Positions 17,592 to 26,599 of a stretch of DNA of 64,000 bases are shown in pieces; the stretch's first letter is position 1; every line of letters begins with the position of its first letter. The translations under genes and the position numbers were made by a program. The notes beneath the pieces are model-generated. The model had not been told where the DNA came from. It searched no databases and saw only the letters and a program-made list of their open reading frames with translations. Source of the stretch: JAAYAY01 sp964429355 (GTDB lineage: Bacteria > Planctomycetota > Planctomycetia > Pirellulales > Thermoguttaceae); contig CAYSCH010000005.1 of NCBI GenBank assembly GCA_964429355.1, positions 6,971 to 70,970 on the forward strand, read 5' to 3'.

Positions 17592-18425
17592 CTACCGCAT
17601 CTTCTGAACAACCCGGTTCTTCAGAGTTCCAATGGGTTCGATGGTGATGGCCACTTCATCGCCGGGGGCCAGCGTGAAGTCCGCATCGGGAACAATACCC
17701 GTGCCCGTCAACAGGAAACAGCCGGCGGGAAAGCTGTTGTCGCGGAAAAGGTAAGCTGCCAATTCCTCGGGCGTGCGTTTCATTTGATCGAGCCGAGTAG
17801 AACCGGCAAAGACGACGGTTCCTCCACGCGTAATCGCCAGTTCGATTTTCGTGTCTTTGGAGAGTGGTTCGTCAGAGACCAGAATCCCCGGCCCCAGGGC
17901 ACAGCATTGATCGTAGACCTTGGCCTGGGGGAGGTACAGCGGGTTCTCCCCCTCCAGGTCGCGGCTGCTCATGTCGTTTCCGATCGTGTAGCCGAAGATC
18001 CGCCCCGTTTGCGAGAGGCAGGCCGCCAGCTCCGGCTCGGGAACGTTCCAGTGAGCGTCGCTGCGGATCCGCACTTCCCCCCCGGTTCCCACGACGCGAT
18101 GGTGCGTTGCCTTGAAGAACAATTCGGGGCGCTCGGCCTGGTAGACACGATCGTAACAGTCCGCTGCCGCGTTGGATTCCTCCATCCGCGCCGAGCGACT
18201 GCGGAAGTACGTCACTCCAGCCGCCCAGACCTCCTGCGAGCCGATCGGAGCGAGCATTGCCACGTCCACCGATTCGCAGGTCCGCACGTAGGGCAGCCTC
18301 ACGTTGAGCCACTCGATGGGCGAGTCGGCCCGGAACCAGTCATCCCACATGACCTCCGGCAACCGCATCCACTGGCTGTCGCGGCAAACGACCATCCCTT
18401 CCGGAGTTCGATAGACGTGGAGCAT
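17592..18425 (-). CDS. FAH-family 2-keto-3-deoxy-pentonate dehydratase candidate
   Basis: A fumarylacetoacetate hydrolase-fold protein of 277 aa from the ATG at 18425; a TTG 7 codons upstream would extend it. The metal-binding ExE region appears as WNVPEPELA, followed by GYTIGNDMSSRDLEGENPLYLPQAKVYD, GPGI and PGDEVAITIE, all typical of the catalytic domain. The full N-terminal domain and the motif KATHHRVVG match the 2-dehydro-3-deoxy-D-arabinonate dehydratase subgroup. Pairing with a KGSA dehydrogenase supports a role converting 2-keto-3-deoxy-pentonate to alpha-ketoglutarate semialdehyde (Weimberg-type route). The exact substrate is inferred. Confidence 0.78.
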   Translation of the reverse strand: MLHVYRTPEGMVVCRDSQWMRLPEVMWDDWFRADSPIEWLNVRLPYVRTCESVDVAMLAPIGSQEVWAAGVTYFRSRSARMEESNAAADCYDRVYQAERPELFFKATHHRVVGTGGEVRIRSDAHWNVPEPELAACLSQTGRIFGYTIGNDMSSRDLEGENPLYLPQAKVYDQCCALGPGILVSDEPLSKDTKIELAITRGGTVVFAGSTRLDQMKRTPEELAAYLFRDNSFPAGCFLLTGTGIVPDADFTLAPGDEVAITIEPIGTLKNRVVQKMR

Positions 18426-18577
18426 CTCCGATGCGTCCTGGGCCAATGTTATGACAGTTCACCCAGGGACGAACGGAATCTTGGAGAAACGGAACCGGCC
18501 ACCGCAACGTGGCGGTCGCAGCATGCCTATTCCGCGGCCTCCGCACCCTTCGCCCGGTCCCGTGAGGACCGTTCCTG

Positions 18578-19978
18578 TCAGTTCAACGTCATTCTATCCA
18601 AATACTTGGGAACGGTCACCTCCCAGCCGCGTTCTGCCCGAATGGTCTCGGCCAGATTCGTGGACCCATTTTCCTCCCCATGCACGAGAAACAGGTGCCT
18701 GAGGGGCTGTTTCAATTCGCCCAGCCAGCGGAGCAGTCCGTTGCGGTCGGCGTGGCCTGAGAAGCCCTCGATCCGCTCGATGCGAGCTTTGACCGCATGG
18801 ATGCCGCCGAGAATGCGAACCTCACGATTGCCGTCGAGAATTCTCCGGCCCAGGGTGCCGCCGGCCTGATAGCCAACGAACAGGATGGTTGATTCGGGAC
18901 GCGAGATATTGTGCCGGAGGTGATGCTTGATACGTCCCGCGGTGCACATTCCCGAGGTGGCCATAATGATCGCCGGCCGCTTTCGCTTGTGGACCGCCTT
19001 CGATTCGTCGATGTCCTGCACGATCTGCAGGCCGGGAAACTGGAAGGGCGACTCTCCCGACTGGATCATGGCCGATGTTTCTTCGTCAAAACACTCGCGG
19101 TGGCCGTGAAAGACCTTTGTGACCGCCGAAGCCATGGGGCTGTTCAGGATCACGTCCACCTGCGGAATCCGGCCGCTGCGGATCAATCGGCCCAAATGGT
19201 ACAGGAGTTCCTGGGCTCGTTCGACGGCGAAGACGGGAACGACGACGTTGCCCCCAGCCTCCACGGTCTCGCAGACAACCTGGGCCAGCCGCCCTTCGAT
19301 ATCGGTCGATCCGTTGTGGACACGATCGCCATAGGTAGATTCCATCACGACATAGTCAGCTTCCGAGAAGACGCTCGGATCGCGCAGGATCGGCTTGTCG
19401 CGTTGCCCCAGGTCGCCCGAAAACAGGAGCCGCCGCGTGTCTCCGTTGTGCGAGTAAACGACTTCCACAATGGAAGAACCCAGGATGTGCCCCGCGTCGT
19501 GAAAGGTGACGCGGATCTGGTTGCCGATCGGAATTTCCCGGCTGTAAGGAACCGGCTGAAGCAAAGGCAATGCCTTGCGAACGTCGGCGGCGGTGAACAA
19601 GGGAACGACCGGATGTTTGACTCGGCGGCCTTCCTTGCGGTGACGTTTCCGCTTGTATGCGGCGTCTTCTTCCTGAATCCAGGCCGAGTCTTCCAGGATG
19701 ATCTCGGTCAGTTCCGAGGTGGCTCCGGTGGCGTAGACCGGCGCCTTCAGGCCCTGCTGCACCAGTCGTGGAAGCATCCCGCAATGGTCATTGTGGGCAT
19801 GGGTGAGGAGGATCGCGTCGATGCTGCGAAGATCGATCGGGAAATCCTCCCAGTTGCGATCCGTGAAGTCTCGTTCCTGGTACATGCCGCAATCGATCAG
19901 AATTCGCACATTGCCCGCGTCGAGCAGGTGCTTCGAACCGGTGACCTGCCGATTGGCGCCGAGAAACTGGATTCTCAC
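18578..19978 (-). CDS. Beta-CASP metallo-beta-lactamase RNase
   Basis: A 466-aa predicted RNA-processing nuclease. The preferred start is GTG at 19978, with GGAGAG upstream and the conserved opening RIQFLGANRQVTGS; longer frames add unrelated residues. The zinc site HxHxDH reads THAHNDHCG. The beta-CASP elements follow: FSGDLGQRDKPIL, MESTYGDR, VVVPVFAVERAQELL, NSPMAS, ATSGMCTAGRIKHHL and FSGHADRNGLL near the C-terminus, then LVHGEENG. This is the YSH1/CPSF73-like bacterial group that acts as endo- or exoribonuclease. Confidence 0.9.
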   Translation of the reverse strand: MRIQFLGANRQVTGSKHLLDAGNVRILIDCGMYQERDFTDRNWEDFPIDLRSIDAILLTHAHNDHCGMLPRLVQQGLKAPVYATGATSELTEIILEDSAWIQEEDAAYKRKRHRKEGRRVKHPVVPLFTAADVRKALPLLQPVPYSREIPIGNQIRVTFHDAGHILGSSIVEVVYSHNGDTRRLLFSGDLGQRDKPILRDPSVFSEADYVVMESTYGDRVHNGSTDIEGRLAQVVCETVEAGGNVVVPVFAVERAQELLYHLGRLIRSGRIPQVDVILNSPMASAVTKVFHGHRECFDEETSAMIQSGESPFQFPGLQIVQDIDESKAVHKRKRPAIIMATSGMCTAGRIKHHLRHNISRPESTILFVGYQAGGTLGRRILDGNREVRILGGIHAVKARIERIEGFSGHADRNGLLRWLGELKQPLRHLFLVHGEENGSTNLAETIRAERGWEVTVPKYLDRMTLN

Positions 19979-20388
19979 AGAAGCTCTCCCGGGAACGAAT
20001 AGATAGACTGTTCCAAGTCTAGCAGGCCGAGAGAAGAAATCTACCAATTGGGCCCACAAATGGCCTTGAAGAACGCGTCGGCCGTTCGGCTCATTCCAGT
20101 CGCCCAGAATAGTGGGGCCCCTCGCTGCGCCCACATGCACCACCGGACCGGCAACGGCGGACCCTCGCCCGTCAGAACATCGGCCCGCCTGCAGTACGCA
20201 CCTTCACGCTTGCCTCGCATCGGTCCAGCCAACTTCTCCATTCCTGCGGGCTTTCCGGCCGAAGCTCCTGCCGCCGGCGCCAACAGCCATGGGGACCAGC
20301 GGCGAACTCATCACGTGGGACGCGCCGGCCGCGCCTCTCGACAAGACGCAATCGACTCCAGCATGACGGCCGGTTCCGCGGCCGTGTT
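19979..20388. other. Intergenic region, no gene seen
   Basis: 410 bp between the DUF1559 gene stop and the beta-CASP start, both on the minus strand. Open frames here are Pro/Arg/Ala-rich with no motif or ribosome site. It presumably includes the beta-CASP promoter. Confidence 0.4.
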
Positions 20389-21504
20389 TCACCAGGCTCC
20401 GCCGACCAACTCTTCGCCCTGGATCGTTCCCATGGCACCCCACAAGCCGTAGGGGCTGGGACCATCGGTGACTTCGCGAGCCGTCTGCCCCGCCGCACTG
20501 ACGGATTCGGAAACGAAACGTACGGAACCATCGGCCAGAACAACGTTCATCCCGCCCGGATGATAACTCGAGGGCGGTATGACTCCCCAATCGAAACGCG
20601 GCTTTCCATCGATCACCGTACCGTCCCGTCCCAGCCAGGCGGATGAATTGGGCTGCGTGACCGTCGTGATGCCGCCGAAGGGGAGCCGCCCATTGGCCCA
20701 CATCATGCCTGACGGGTCGAAGGGCCGGGTAGAATTGACGAAATCCCTGCCATCGCCGAGAGCCATGCTCCCTTCCGACAGAAACTCCGTTCCCTCGACG
20801 CCCGCCGCGATTGCCCAGTGCTGCGACATCGGCCCCCCTGCACCGGCCAGGCCCCGCGCACCGGCCGGGGGAATCGCCCGTTCGGCAACCGCGATGGTGC
20901 AACTTGTGCCGTCGGTGATCATCGACACACTCACTCCCGAATTGCGTCCGAACATGCCTCGAGGGATCCGTCTCTCCTCCGTGTGGGCAACGATATCTCC
21001 CCAGGAAAAACGATAGCTCGTTTGGCCCGGCCGGCCGGGGACCTGTTTGGCCTCGGTATCGGACGGACAAAGCAGCACCCGGGGCTGCGAGTACCAGGGG
21101 TGGTAGCTGGTGATTGCGTCGTCGGCCGTGATGTCTGGGCGAGGGCCAAATCGAGGAAAATCCGTTTCATCGTAGGTTCGCGGTTCGTTCATCTGGTGGA
21201 AAAGGGGCCCCTCGTCCACGTAAGGAGTCAGGGGCGCCCAACCGCTCAGCTCTCCCATGTTGCAGGTCAAGTCCGTACCCCCCTCGGTTCCGCCCTGGCC
21301 GAAGGGAAACACGCTCCAGGCGTCGTGATAACTCTGCAGTGCCAGCCCGATCTGCTGGAGGTTCTTGGTACAGTGGCAGCGCCGAGCGGCCTCACGGGCA
21401 GCCTGGATGGCCGGCAGAAGCAGTGCTACCAGGATGCCGATGATCGCACTGACGAACATCAGCTCAATGAATGTGAACGCGGTACGCCGATACGGAAATC
21501 GCAT
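20389..21504 (-). CDS. DUF1559 protein with prepilin-like N-terminus
   Basis: A 371-aa planctomycete-type DUF1559 protein. The ATG at 21504 is preferred because it sits just before the type IV pilin-like leader and hydrophobic helix (TAFTFIELMFVSAIIG, then ILVALLLPAIQAAREAARR). The usual Gly before the Phe cleavage site is Ala. The globular part has the family phrases NLQQIGLALQSYHDAWSVFPFGQGG, LLCPSDTEA, RGMFGRNSGVSVSMITDGTS and HPGGMNVVLADGSVRFVSESV, close to H-X9-DG. These pseudopilin-like proteins are probably exported and surface-associated; function unknown. Confidence 0.9.
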   Translation of the reverse strand: MRFPYRRTAFTFIELMFVSAIIGILVALLLPAIQAAREAARRCHCTKNLQQIGLALQSYHDAWSVFPFGQGGTEGGTDLTCNMGELSGWAPLTPYVDEGPLFHQMNEPRTYDETDFPRFGPRPDITADDAITSYHPWYSQPRVLLCPSDTEAKQVPGRPGQTSYRFSWGDIVAHTEERRIPRGMFGRNSGVSVSMITDGTSCTIAVAERAIPPAGARGLAGAGGPMSQHWAIAAGVEGTEFLSEGSMALGDGRDFVNSTRPFDPSGMMWANGRLPFGGITTVTQPNSSAWLGRDGTVIDGKPRFDWGVIPPSSYHPGGMNVVLADGSVRFVSESVSAAGQTAREVTDGPSPYGLWGAMGTIQGEELVGGAW

Positions 21505-21903
21505 CGATGAAGCCCCCACCGGTTGACAGGGCCGTTCGTGCATCCAAGCACCGCCAGACCGGCCACTCCCCGATTTCGGCACGGCCCGGACCGATCCGAA
21601 CGCCGTGTTTCGGAAATCGTATGCCCTTCTTTGTAGGGCAAGTAGCTGTTCTGTTCAACCGGATTGTGCCCCTACCCACCGTTTGACCGGAAAAAGGGAG
21701 TTTTGCCCCCTCCCCGGGCACCAAGGGATTGACGGAGGACAACGCTTGAAATAGGGTTACAATCCAGATTGTCAAATCAGTCCAAGCAGGCTCCAGAAAC
21801 TGCGGTTGTTGCGGAACAGCGGAGAAGGCATGCGTTTCGCAATTCCGTCGCGCAGCCGGCGGATCCTTGGATGTCGCTAAGTTCTTAGGCGAGGGGGAAT
21901 CTT
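21505..21903. other. Divergent intergenic region
   Basis: 399 bp between the DUF1559 gene (minus) and the lipoprotein gene (plus). No gene seen; it should contain both promoters. A/T-rich stretches near 21750-21775 are the most promoter-like part, but no clear -35/-10 pair stands out. Confidence 0.4.
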
Positions 21904-22383
21904 ATGCGAGTTTGCCTTCTTTCAGTCGCGTGCTTGTTCGTTGCTGTGGTTCTGTCAGGTTGTGCCCAGGATACACGTCGGGAAGGCCCGGAAATGGCCA
22001 AGGTGACGGGAAGCATCTCTCTAGACGGCGAGCCTGTGGAAGGAGCCCATGTCCGCTTCAGCCCCGAAACGAAGGGCCCCGCCGCCTTCGCCCTAAGCGA
22101 TAGTCGCGGTCGCTTTGAGCTGCGAACCTTCGATCCCGGCGACGGCGCAATTCCCGGAAAGTACGGAATCTCCGTCACCAAGGAGGTGACGGAAGGCGGC
22201 AAGGAATTCGCGAACGAGGCCGAGATGGAAGCCTACACCCAGGAATTCGGCAAGGCGGCCCTGCAACGAACCACCGTGAGCGAACTGCCTGAGAAGTATG
22301 CCTCCAAGCAGACTTCCGGCCTGACCGCCGAGATCAGCCTCGCGGCGAAGAACCACTTCGATCTCGAACTCACGAGCAAGTGA
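21904..22383 (+). CDS. Small carboxypeptidase-regulatory-like lipoprotein
   Basis: A 159-aa lipoprotein with signal peptide and lipobox VVLSGC (Cys20). After it comes VTGSISLDGEPVEGAHVRF, then DSRGRFELRTFDPGDGAIPGKYGISV, the beta-sandwich pattern of carboxypeptidase regulatory/transthyretin-like domains found in planctomycete lipoproteins that accompany DUF1559 genes. RBS GAGGGGGAA precedes the ATG. It stands convergent to a second DUF1559 gene; a hairpin lies between them. Binding role unknown. Confidence 0.85.
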   Translation: MRVCLLSVACLFVAVVLSGCAQDTRREGPEMAKVTGSISLDGEPVEGAHVRFSPETKGPAAFALSDSRGRFELRTFDPGDGAIPGKYGISVTKEVTEGGKEFANEAEMEAYTQEFGKAALQRTTVSELPEKYASKQTSGLTAEISLAAKNHFDLELTSK

Positions 22384-22395
22384 GGGCGCAAAAAA

Positions 22396-22433
22396 ACCGG
22401 CGCGACGCGCTCCCCCCGGGCGCGGCCGCCGGT
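22396..22433 (-). terminator. Rho-independent terminator
   Basis: Seven-base perfect arms (22396-22402 and 22427-22433, ACCGGCG/CGCCGGT) flank a GC-rich loop. On the minus strand the hairpin is followed by a run of seven T, 75 nt past the stop of the DUF1559 gene, which is the textbook layout. It may also stop the convergent lipoprotein transcript. Confidence 0.75.
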
Positions 22434-22507
22434 CGCAGCGATTGTCGTGCAAACGCCGCTATGTACTGTGGCGTCCTCCTGCCAATTGCCCTGAGCGGCT
22501 CCAACAA

Positions 22508-23611
22508 TCACCTTTCCCAGAGCAGTTCGCTTCCCGCTCGCGTGCCCATCGCTCCCCAAACACCGTACGGGCTCGGCCCCGAAACGACTTCCGGGAAAGT
22601 GATATCGCCCGTGTCAATCGTGTCGGAAACGAACCGAACGGAGCCGTCTACCATCAGGCCGTTCACGCCTCCGGTGTGATAGCTCGAAGCACTGAAGATC
22701 CCCCAGTACCACCAGTCCAGGTCGGAGATGCAGCTCGGCGAGTTGGGACCAAGCACCGTCGTGAATCCCGTGAATATCGGTCGGCCGTCGCACCAGCGCT
22801 GCCCGCTCAAGGGGCGGGGAACGATGTCGTAGAGCAGTTGGTTGTACATGCCTTTGGCCAGGGCGCAGCGGCTCGGATCCCCCTTGGGCTCGTCGGCGAT
22901 TCCTGTGCCGCCAATCGCTCCTCGGTTCCGCGAGATTCCCGTTTGAACCTTGGTGTAGTTGTCATTGGTTGCAATGCACCGCTCCGAGACCATGATCGTG
23001 TTGCTCGTGCCGTCCTGAACATCACCGAACTTGCTGAAACTCATATAGCCGAAGAGCCCACGCGGTTGCGGAACCAGATCGTTTCTCATGATCGTGTCAC
23101 CGCGGCTCAACACGTAGCTGACCCGGCCGTAGTCGTCTCGATCCTTGTTCGCACTGGCTCCCGCGCCGTCGGAGGGGCAAACGAAAGCCGGAACCGGCAT
23201 ATCCCAAAGCGGATAGTAGGGATCCCCCGCATACTCGTCGGGATGCTTGCCCCAGGGTGCGAAAACGTATCCATCCTCGTTCTCGAAACGACTGCTGATC
23301 GCCTCGTACAACGCCGTCTCTTCCAGGTACGGCATAATCGCCACCAACCCGCTCATCGTTTCCCGATTGGAGAGGATTCGTGTGGGACCAAAGGTGCCGC
23401 CACGACCGAATGGAAAGCAGTTGTGCGCCTCGTGATACTCGTGAAAAGCCAGGCCAATCTGTTTGAGCTGGTTCTGGCACTGCGATTTCCGCGCCGCATC
23501 ACGCGCTCGTTGGACTGCCGGCAACAGCAATGCAATCAGAATCGCAATGATCGCAATGACCACTAGAATCTCAACGAGCGTGAACGCCCGTCGCAACGTG
23601 ACTCGCGACAT
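22508..23611 (-). CDS. DUF1559 protein with prepilin-like N-terminus
   Basis: A 367-aa paralogue of the gene at 20389-21504. The leader RRAFTLVEILVVIAIIAILI is a prepilin-type signal with Ala instead of Gly before the cleavage site. Family motifs include NQLKQIGLAFHEYHEAHNCFPFGRGG, FVCPSDGAG, LSRGDTI, GYMSFSKFGDVQDGTSNTIMVSE and HTGGVNGLMVDGSVRFVSDTID. The protein is probably anchored by its N-terminal helix with the sandwich domain outside. A T-tract terminator follows the stop. The paralogue pair brackets a lipoprotein gene, a frequent planctomycete arrangement. Confidence 0.91.
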   Translation of the reverse strand: MSRVTLRRAFTLVEILVVIAIIAILIALLLPAVQRARDAARKSQCQNQLKQIGLAFHEYHEAHNCFPFGRGGTFGPTRILSNRETMSGLVAIMPYLEETALYEAISSRFENEDGYVFAPWGKHPDEYAGDPYYPLWDMPVPAFVCPSDGAGASANKDRDDYGRVSYVLSRGDTIMRNDLVPQPRGLFGYMSFSKFGDVQDGTSNTIMVSERCIATNDNYTKVQTGISRNRGAIGGTGIADEPKGDPSRCALAKGMYNQLLYDIVPRPLSGQRWCDGRPIFTGFTTVLGPNSPSCISDLDWWYWGIFSASSYHTGGVNGLMVDGSVRFVSDTIDTGDITFPEVVSGPSPYGVWGAMGTRAGSELLWER

Positions 23612-24132
23612 AAGAGTGACTCCTGGAATTGGAATACGCGGATCATGGCGAAATCACCACGCCGACCGTTAACCCGCCTCGAACGGCCGGTGCGCACGGG
23701 AGCCTCTTCCCGTTCTTTGGGCTCTTCTCGTTCCGGAGCCTCTTTCCGTTCCAGAGTCTCGATCCGATTACCGAATCGATGCCTCTATTTTTAGACGAAG
23801 TTGCCTGATTTGCAAGGAAATATCGTAGTTGGCAACTGGATTCTTTGCGGGAACCCTACTCATCGCCGCGCAAACGGCGAGAGTATTCCGATTAACGAAT
23901 CTGGGGCCCACGATCGAAATACCCCCCGATTAAGCGTAAAGTCTTACCAGGTCGCCCCTTTTCAGGAACAAACGGGCGTTTCTTTCCCAGGCACCGGCGC
24001 CCTTCTTTCGCGCCGCAATGACAGGAAGGCCCAGCGTCTGGCGCCACCGCAAACCAGTCGGCGCTGATCGCTCCGCGAAAACCCATTCGCGGAGCGAACA
24101 GCACCATCGAATCCTTCTTCACCCTCGCAGTT
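23612..24132. other. Intergenic region with short degenerate tandem repeats
   Basis: 521 bp without a supported gene. At 23698-23766 there are three to four degenerate units of about 16-20 bp built on GGAGCCTCTTTCCGTTC. A strong hairpin lies at 24069-24096 (separate entry). The rest is presumably the DUF1559 promoter. Confidence 0.45.
24069..24096 (-). terminator. Strong hairpin downstream of the PEGA/SecD-like gene
   Basis: Eleven-base perfect arms (24069-24079 and 24086-24096, CGCTCCGCGAA/TTCGCGGAGCG) with a 6-nt loop, starting 37 nt after the stop codon at 24133. No T tract follows on the minus strand, so termination is plausible but not classical. Confidence 0.5.
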
Positions 24133-26190
24133 TCACGGCTGCTTTGCCTCCATTCCCGCCTGGAGCGCCGTGGCCAGCCGCGCCAGATCCGCCTTCGAGA
24201 AGCTCCCGGTAATCTCTACCCGTTCACCAATCGGAGAGCGAACAACAGGGCAGCCCACGACATGCTCGTCCACCACCACGGCCAGTCGCCGATCGATATT
24301 GGCCGCTGTCAGTTCCCGCAATCGCCGGCCACCCTCCACGTCGAAGACCACGCCAAGTCGCCCCGGCTGGTCCAGTTCGGCAATCACGCTCACCTCGACA
24401 ATGTGCCACTTCTTCTCATCGCGATGGCTCGCTGCCAGCGATTTTTCGGCTGTTTGCCAGAGCAGAATCTGTGTCCGTCCTTCGGTCTGGCGGGTAACAA
24501 GGCCCGCCGTATCGTTCATCCACGGGCTCGCGTCGTACCAGCCCAGGCCCTTTCCGGTTTCGGCAAAGGTCTTGCCTTCCTCTTCACTGGCGGCAATGCG
24601 GAAATCGAGAACTCCACCCTCCGGCACCGTTTGGGCTTTCGCCGGCTGCGACTTCACACTTTGTGACGTCAACCGGTATCGGATTTCGAAGGCCTCCCCC
24701 TGCTCGTCCTTCGTCTGGGCCGTGATTTGCAGGATTCCCTTACCTCCCTCACGGGTCGCAAAATAGTAAGTTCGCGGCAATCCGCCCAGAGCGCTCATGA
24801 TGGCTGGGGAGCCGGGCTTGCCGTCGCGCAGTTCGCCCTCAATCGCCTCGACCCTCGCCTTCTCCCAGGCATCATTGCTCACCGGCAAAACAACCATATC
24901 CATGCCCCACAATCCGGGCGCCGCTGCATTCGTCTCACACCCCGCGTCGATCCCCTTGCTGGCCATCCACTGCTCACCGGTCATCCCTTCTACTTCCTCC
25001 CGCGCAGGCTGCCCGTGCAGTTCGCCCGTGTCGAGGTCAACCAGGCTTGCGGCCTTGGAGAAATCGTCGTAAATCCGCAAAGTCCGCTCAGGTGCGAAAC
25101 CTTCCAGATCCCGCGGACCGGCATCCGGGTGCGGTTCCGTCGAATCCGCCTGTTGCTTCGCCGTTCCTTCCACCTGGCGATACTCGAGATTGAGCCCACC
25201 GGCCGGTGTTTCGTCGAGAATCTTGACCACGAACTGCCGTTTCTCGGGCGTTGTGACCAGCAGTTCACATGGGAGTTTTGGCAACTGGTAGGCCTTGGCA
25301 TCGTCTTTCTTGCCGGTCATACGGAGCGTTTGGCCGGCATCTTCCGCCGCCAACTCGATCGTTCCTCCCCGCAGACAGAAGAGCTGGCGGTCGAACGCCA
25401 GGTCCCCAATTCCCAGCTTCGTGAAGTGGCGGGTATCCTGATCGGTTTCGTGGGGTGCGGCGCTCGTATCCTCGCTCTCCCAGGGCAGTTTGAGCATCTC
25501 GCCGCTGGCCAGATCGAGCACGACGGATGCGTCTTTCGTATCGGCGTCGGGAAGGTGAATCTTGCGCCGCGTCGCCTTATACGTCGTCTGCACTTCCTGC
25601 GGCGGTGATCCCTTGCTCCCCAGCTTCTGCTGGCCAATGTCGCTGGCGTGCTTGAAACCCAGCTTGTGGGCAAGTGCACCGGCCCTCGCAAGATACTCGT
25701 CCCTCAGCTTGACACTGATTTCCGTCGAGTATCCCATTTCCAGCACCGTTTGCGCTCGATTCGGGACCTTCTCCAGAAGCGAAGGCAACTGGTCCAGGGT
25801 GACCGGTGCCCCTTCGAAGGTCATAGTCTTTTCGTCCTGGATCACCCAGCGGACGAAGTACAGAGATCCGGATTTCGACGCGGTCGCGCCGGCCCCCTGC
25901 GGCTTTGTGCCGCCTCGTTTCATCGTCACCTCCACGCGGGTGATCCATCCCTCGCGCACGTCGACCCTCTTGGCCTCCGGATCGTAACCATCCATCTCGA
26001 GCGTGACGGTTCGCACGCCGGGGGGAACGAGAAACAGCCCATCCGACGTGCCCAGTTCCTTGCCGTCGACCACGATCGATGCCCCCGGTGGCGTCGTGCG
26101 CACATAAATCCGCGTGGACCGCTCTGGCGACGTCTCCGCCGGCGGTCCCAACATGGTTGCCATCAGCAATACAAACGTTGTCGCATGCAT
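24133..26190 (-). CDS. Exported PEGA-domain protein with C-terminal SecD-like domain
   Basis: A 685-aa protein with a short signal peptide. A PEGA domain lies near residues 25-92 (TTPPGASIVVDGKELGTS and PPGVRTVTLEMDGYDPE), and two homologous-looking beta-rich segments follow (each with a phrase of the type LDLASGEM/VDLDTGEL). The last 75 residues (FDVEGGRRLRELTAANIDRRLAVVVDEHVVGCPVV, ITGSFSKADLARLATALQAG) closely follow the first periplasmic (P1-head) subdomain of SecD, but no transmembrane part of SecDF is present. It is divergent from an ECF sigma factor and a kinase that itself ends in a PEGA domain, so the three likely form one module. Molecular role unknown. Confidence 0.75.
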   Translation of the reverse strand: MHATTFVLLMATMLGPPAETSPERSTRIYVRTTPPGASIVVDGKELGTSDGLFLVPPGVRTVTLEMDGYDPEAKRVDVREGWITRVEVTMKRGGTKPQGAGATASKSGSLYFVRWVIQDEKTMTFEGAPVTLDQLPSLLEKVPNRAQTVLEMGYSTEISVKLRDEYLARAGALAHKLGFKHASDIGQQKLGSKGSPPQEVQTTYKATRRKIHLPDADTKDASVVLDLASGEMLKLPWESEDTSAAPHETDQDTRHFTKLGIGDLAFDRQLFCLRGGTIELAAEDAGQTLRMTGKKDDAKAYQLPKLPCELLVTTPEKRQFVVKILDETPAGGLNLEYRQVEGTAKQQADSTEPHPDAGPRDLEGFAPERTLRIYDDFSKAASLVDLDTGELHGQPAREEVEGMTGEQWMASKGIDAGCETNAAAPGLWGMDMVVLPVSNDAWEKARVEAIEGELRDGKPGSPAIMSALGGLPRTYYFATREGGKGILQITAQTKDEQGEAFEIRYRLTSQSVKSQPAKAQTVPEGGVLDFRIAASEEEGKTFAETGKGLGWYDASPWMNDTAGLVTRQTEGRTQILLWQTAEKSLAASHRDEKKWHIVEVSVIAELDQPGRLGVVFDVEGGRRLRELTAANIDRRLAVVVDEHVVGCPVVRSPIGERVEITGSFSKADLARLATALQAGMEAKQP

Positions 26191-26599
26191 GATTGTTTTC
26201 CTTGATGTCTTGAATGTTCAACCTACCACATCCGCAGCTTGGCCTTCCAGTGCCGCGATTTGGCAATGACAAATGTCGAAATCAAATGACGAAAGAAACC
26301 CAAATGACCGAAACACCGACGCGCCGATCCCGGCCATCCGGTTTTCCATCGAGCTTCCCCGTTCTTTCGTTATTTGAATTTCGACATTCGCCATTCCCTA
26401 GCGGGGTGTATCTCGACACACCGCCAACTGGGGCGCGTCCCACTGAAGATCTATTTGCGCCAACCGTGGCGAATCTTTCCGGGTTTCTTGCGAATTTTCC
26501 TTGGGGAAATAGAATGAACCCAATTGGAATCACCTCACCCGGCACGCTTTGACCCGAACGAACCTTGGGTGGCTGCGGACCATCGCCACGAAAAACCCT
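26191..26599. other. Divergent intergenic region carrying a MITE-like inverted repeat
   Basis: 409 bp between the PEGA/SecD-like gene (minus) and the sigma factor gene (plus). It should contain both promoters. About 140 bp of it is the inverted repeat at 26258-26400. Confidence 0.5.
26258..26400. repeat. MITE-like imperfect inverted repeat
   Basis: Left arm 26260-26297 and right arm 26362-26399 are reverse complements at roughly 85 percent over about 35 nt (core ATGTCGAAATC...ACGAAAGAA against its complement). The AT-richer arms stand out from the GC-rich surroundings. The 65-nt centre is unrelated. It looks like a small non-autonomous or REP-type element. Confidence 0.6.
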
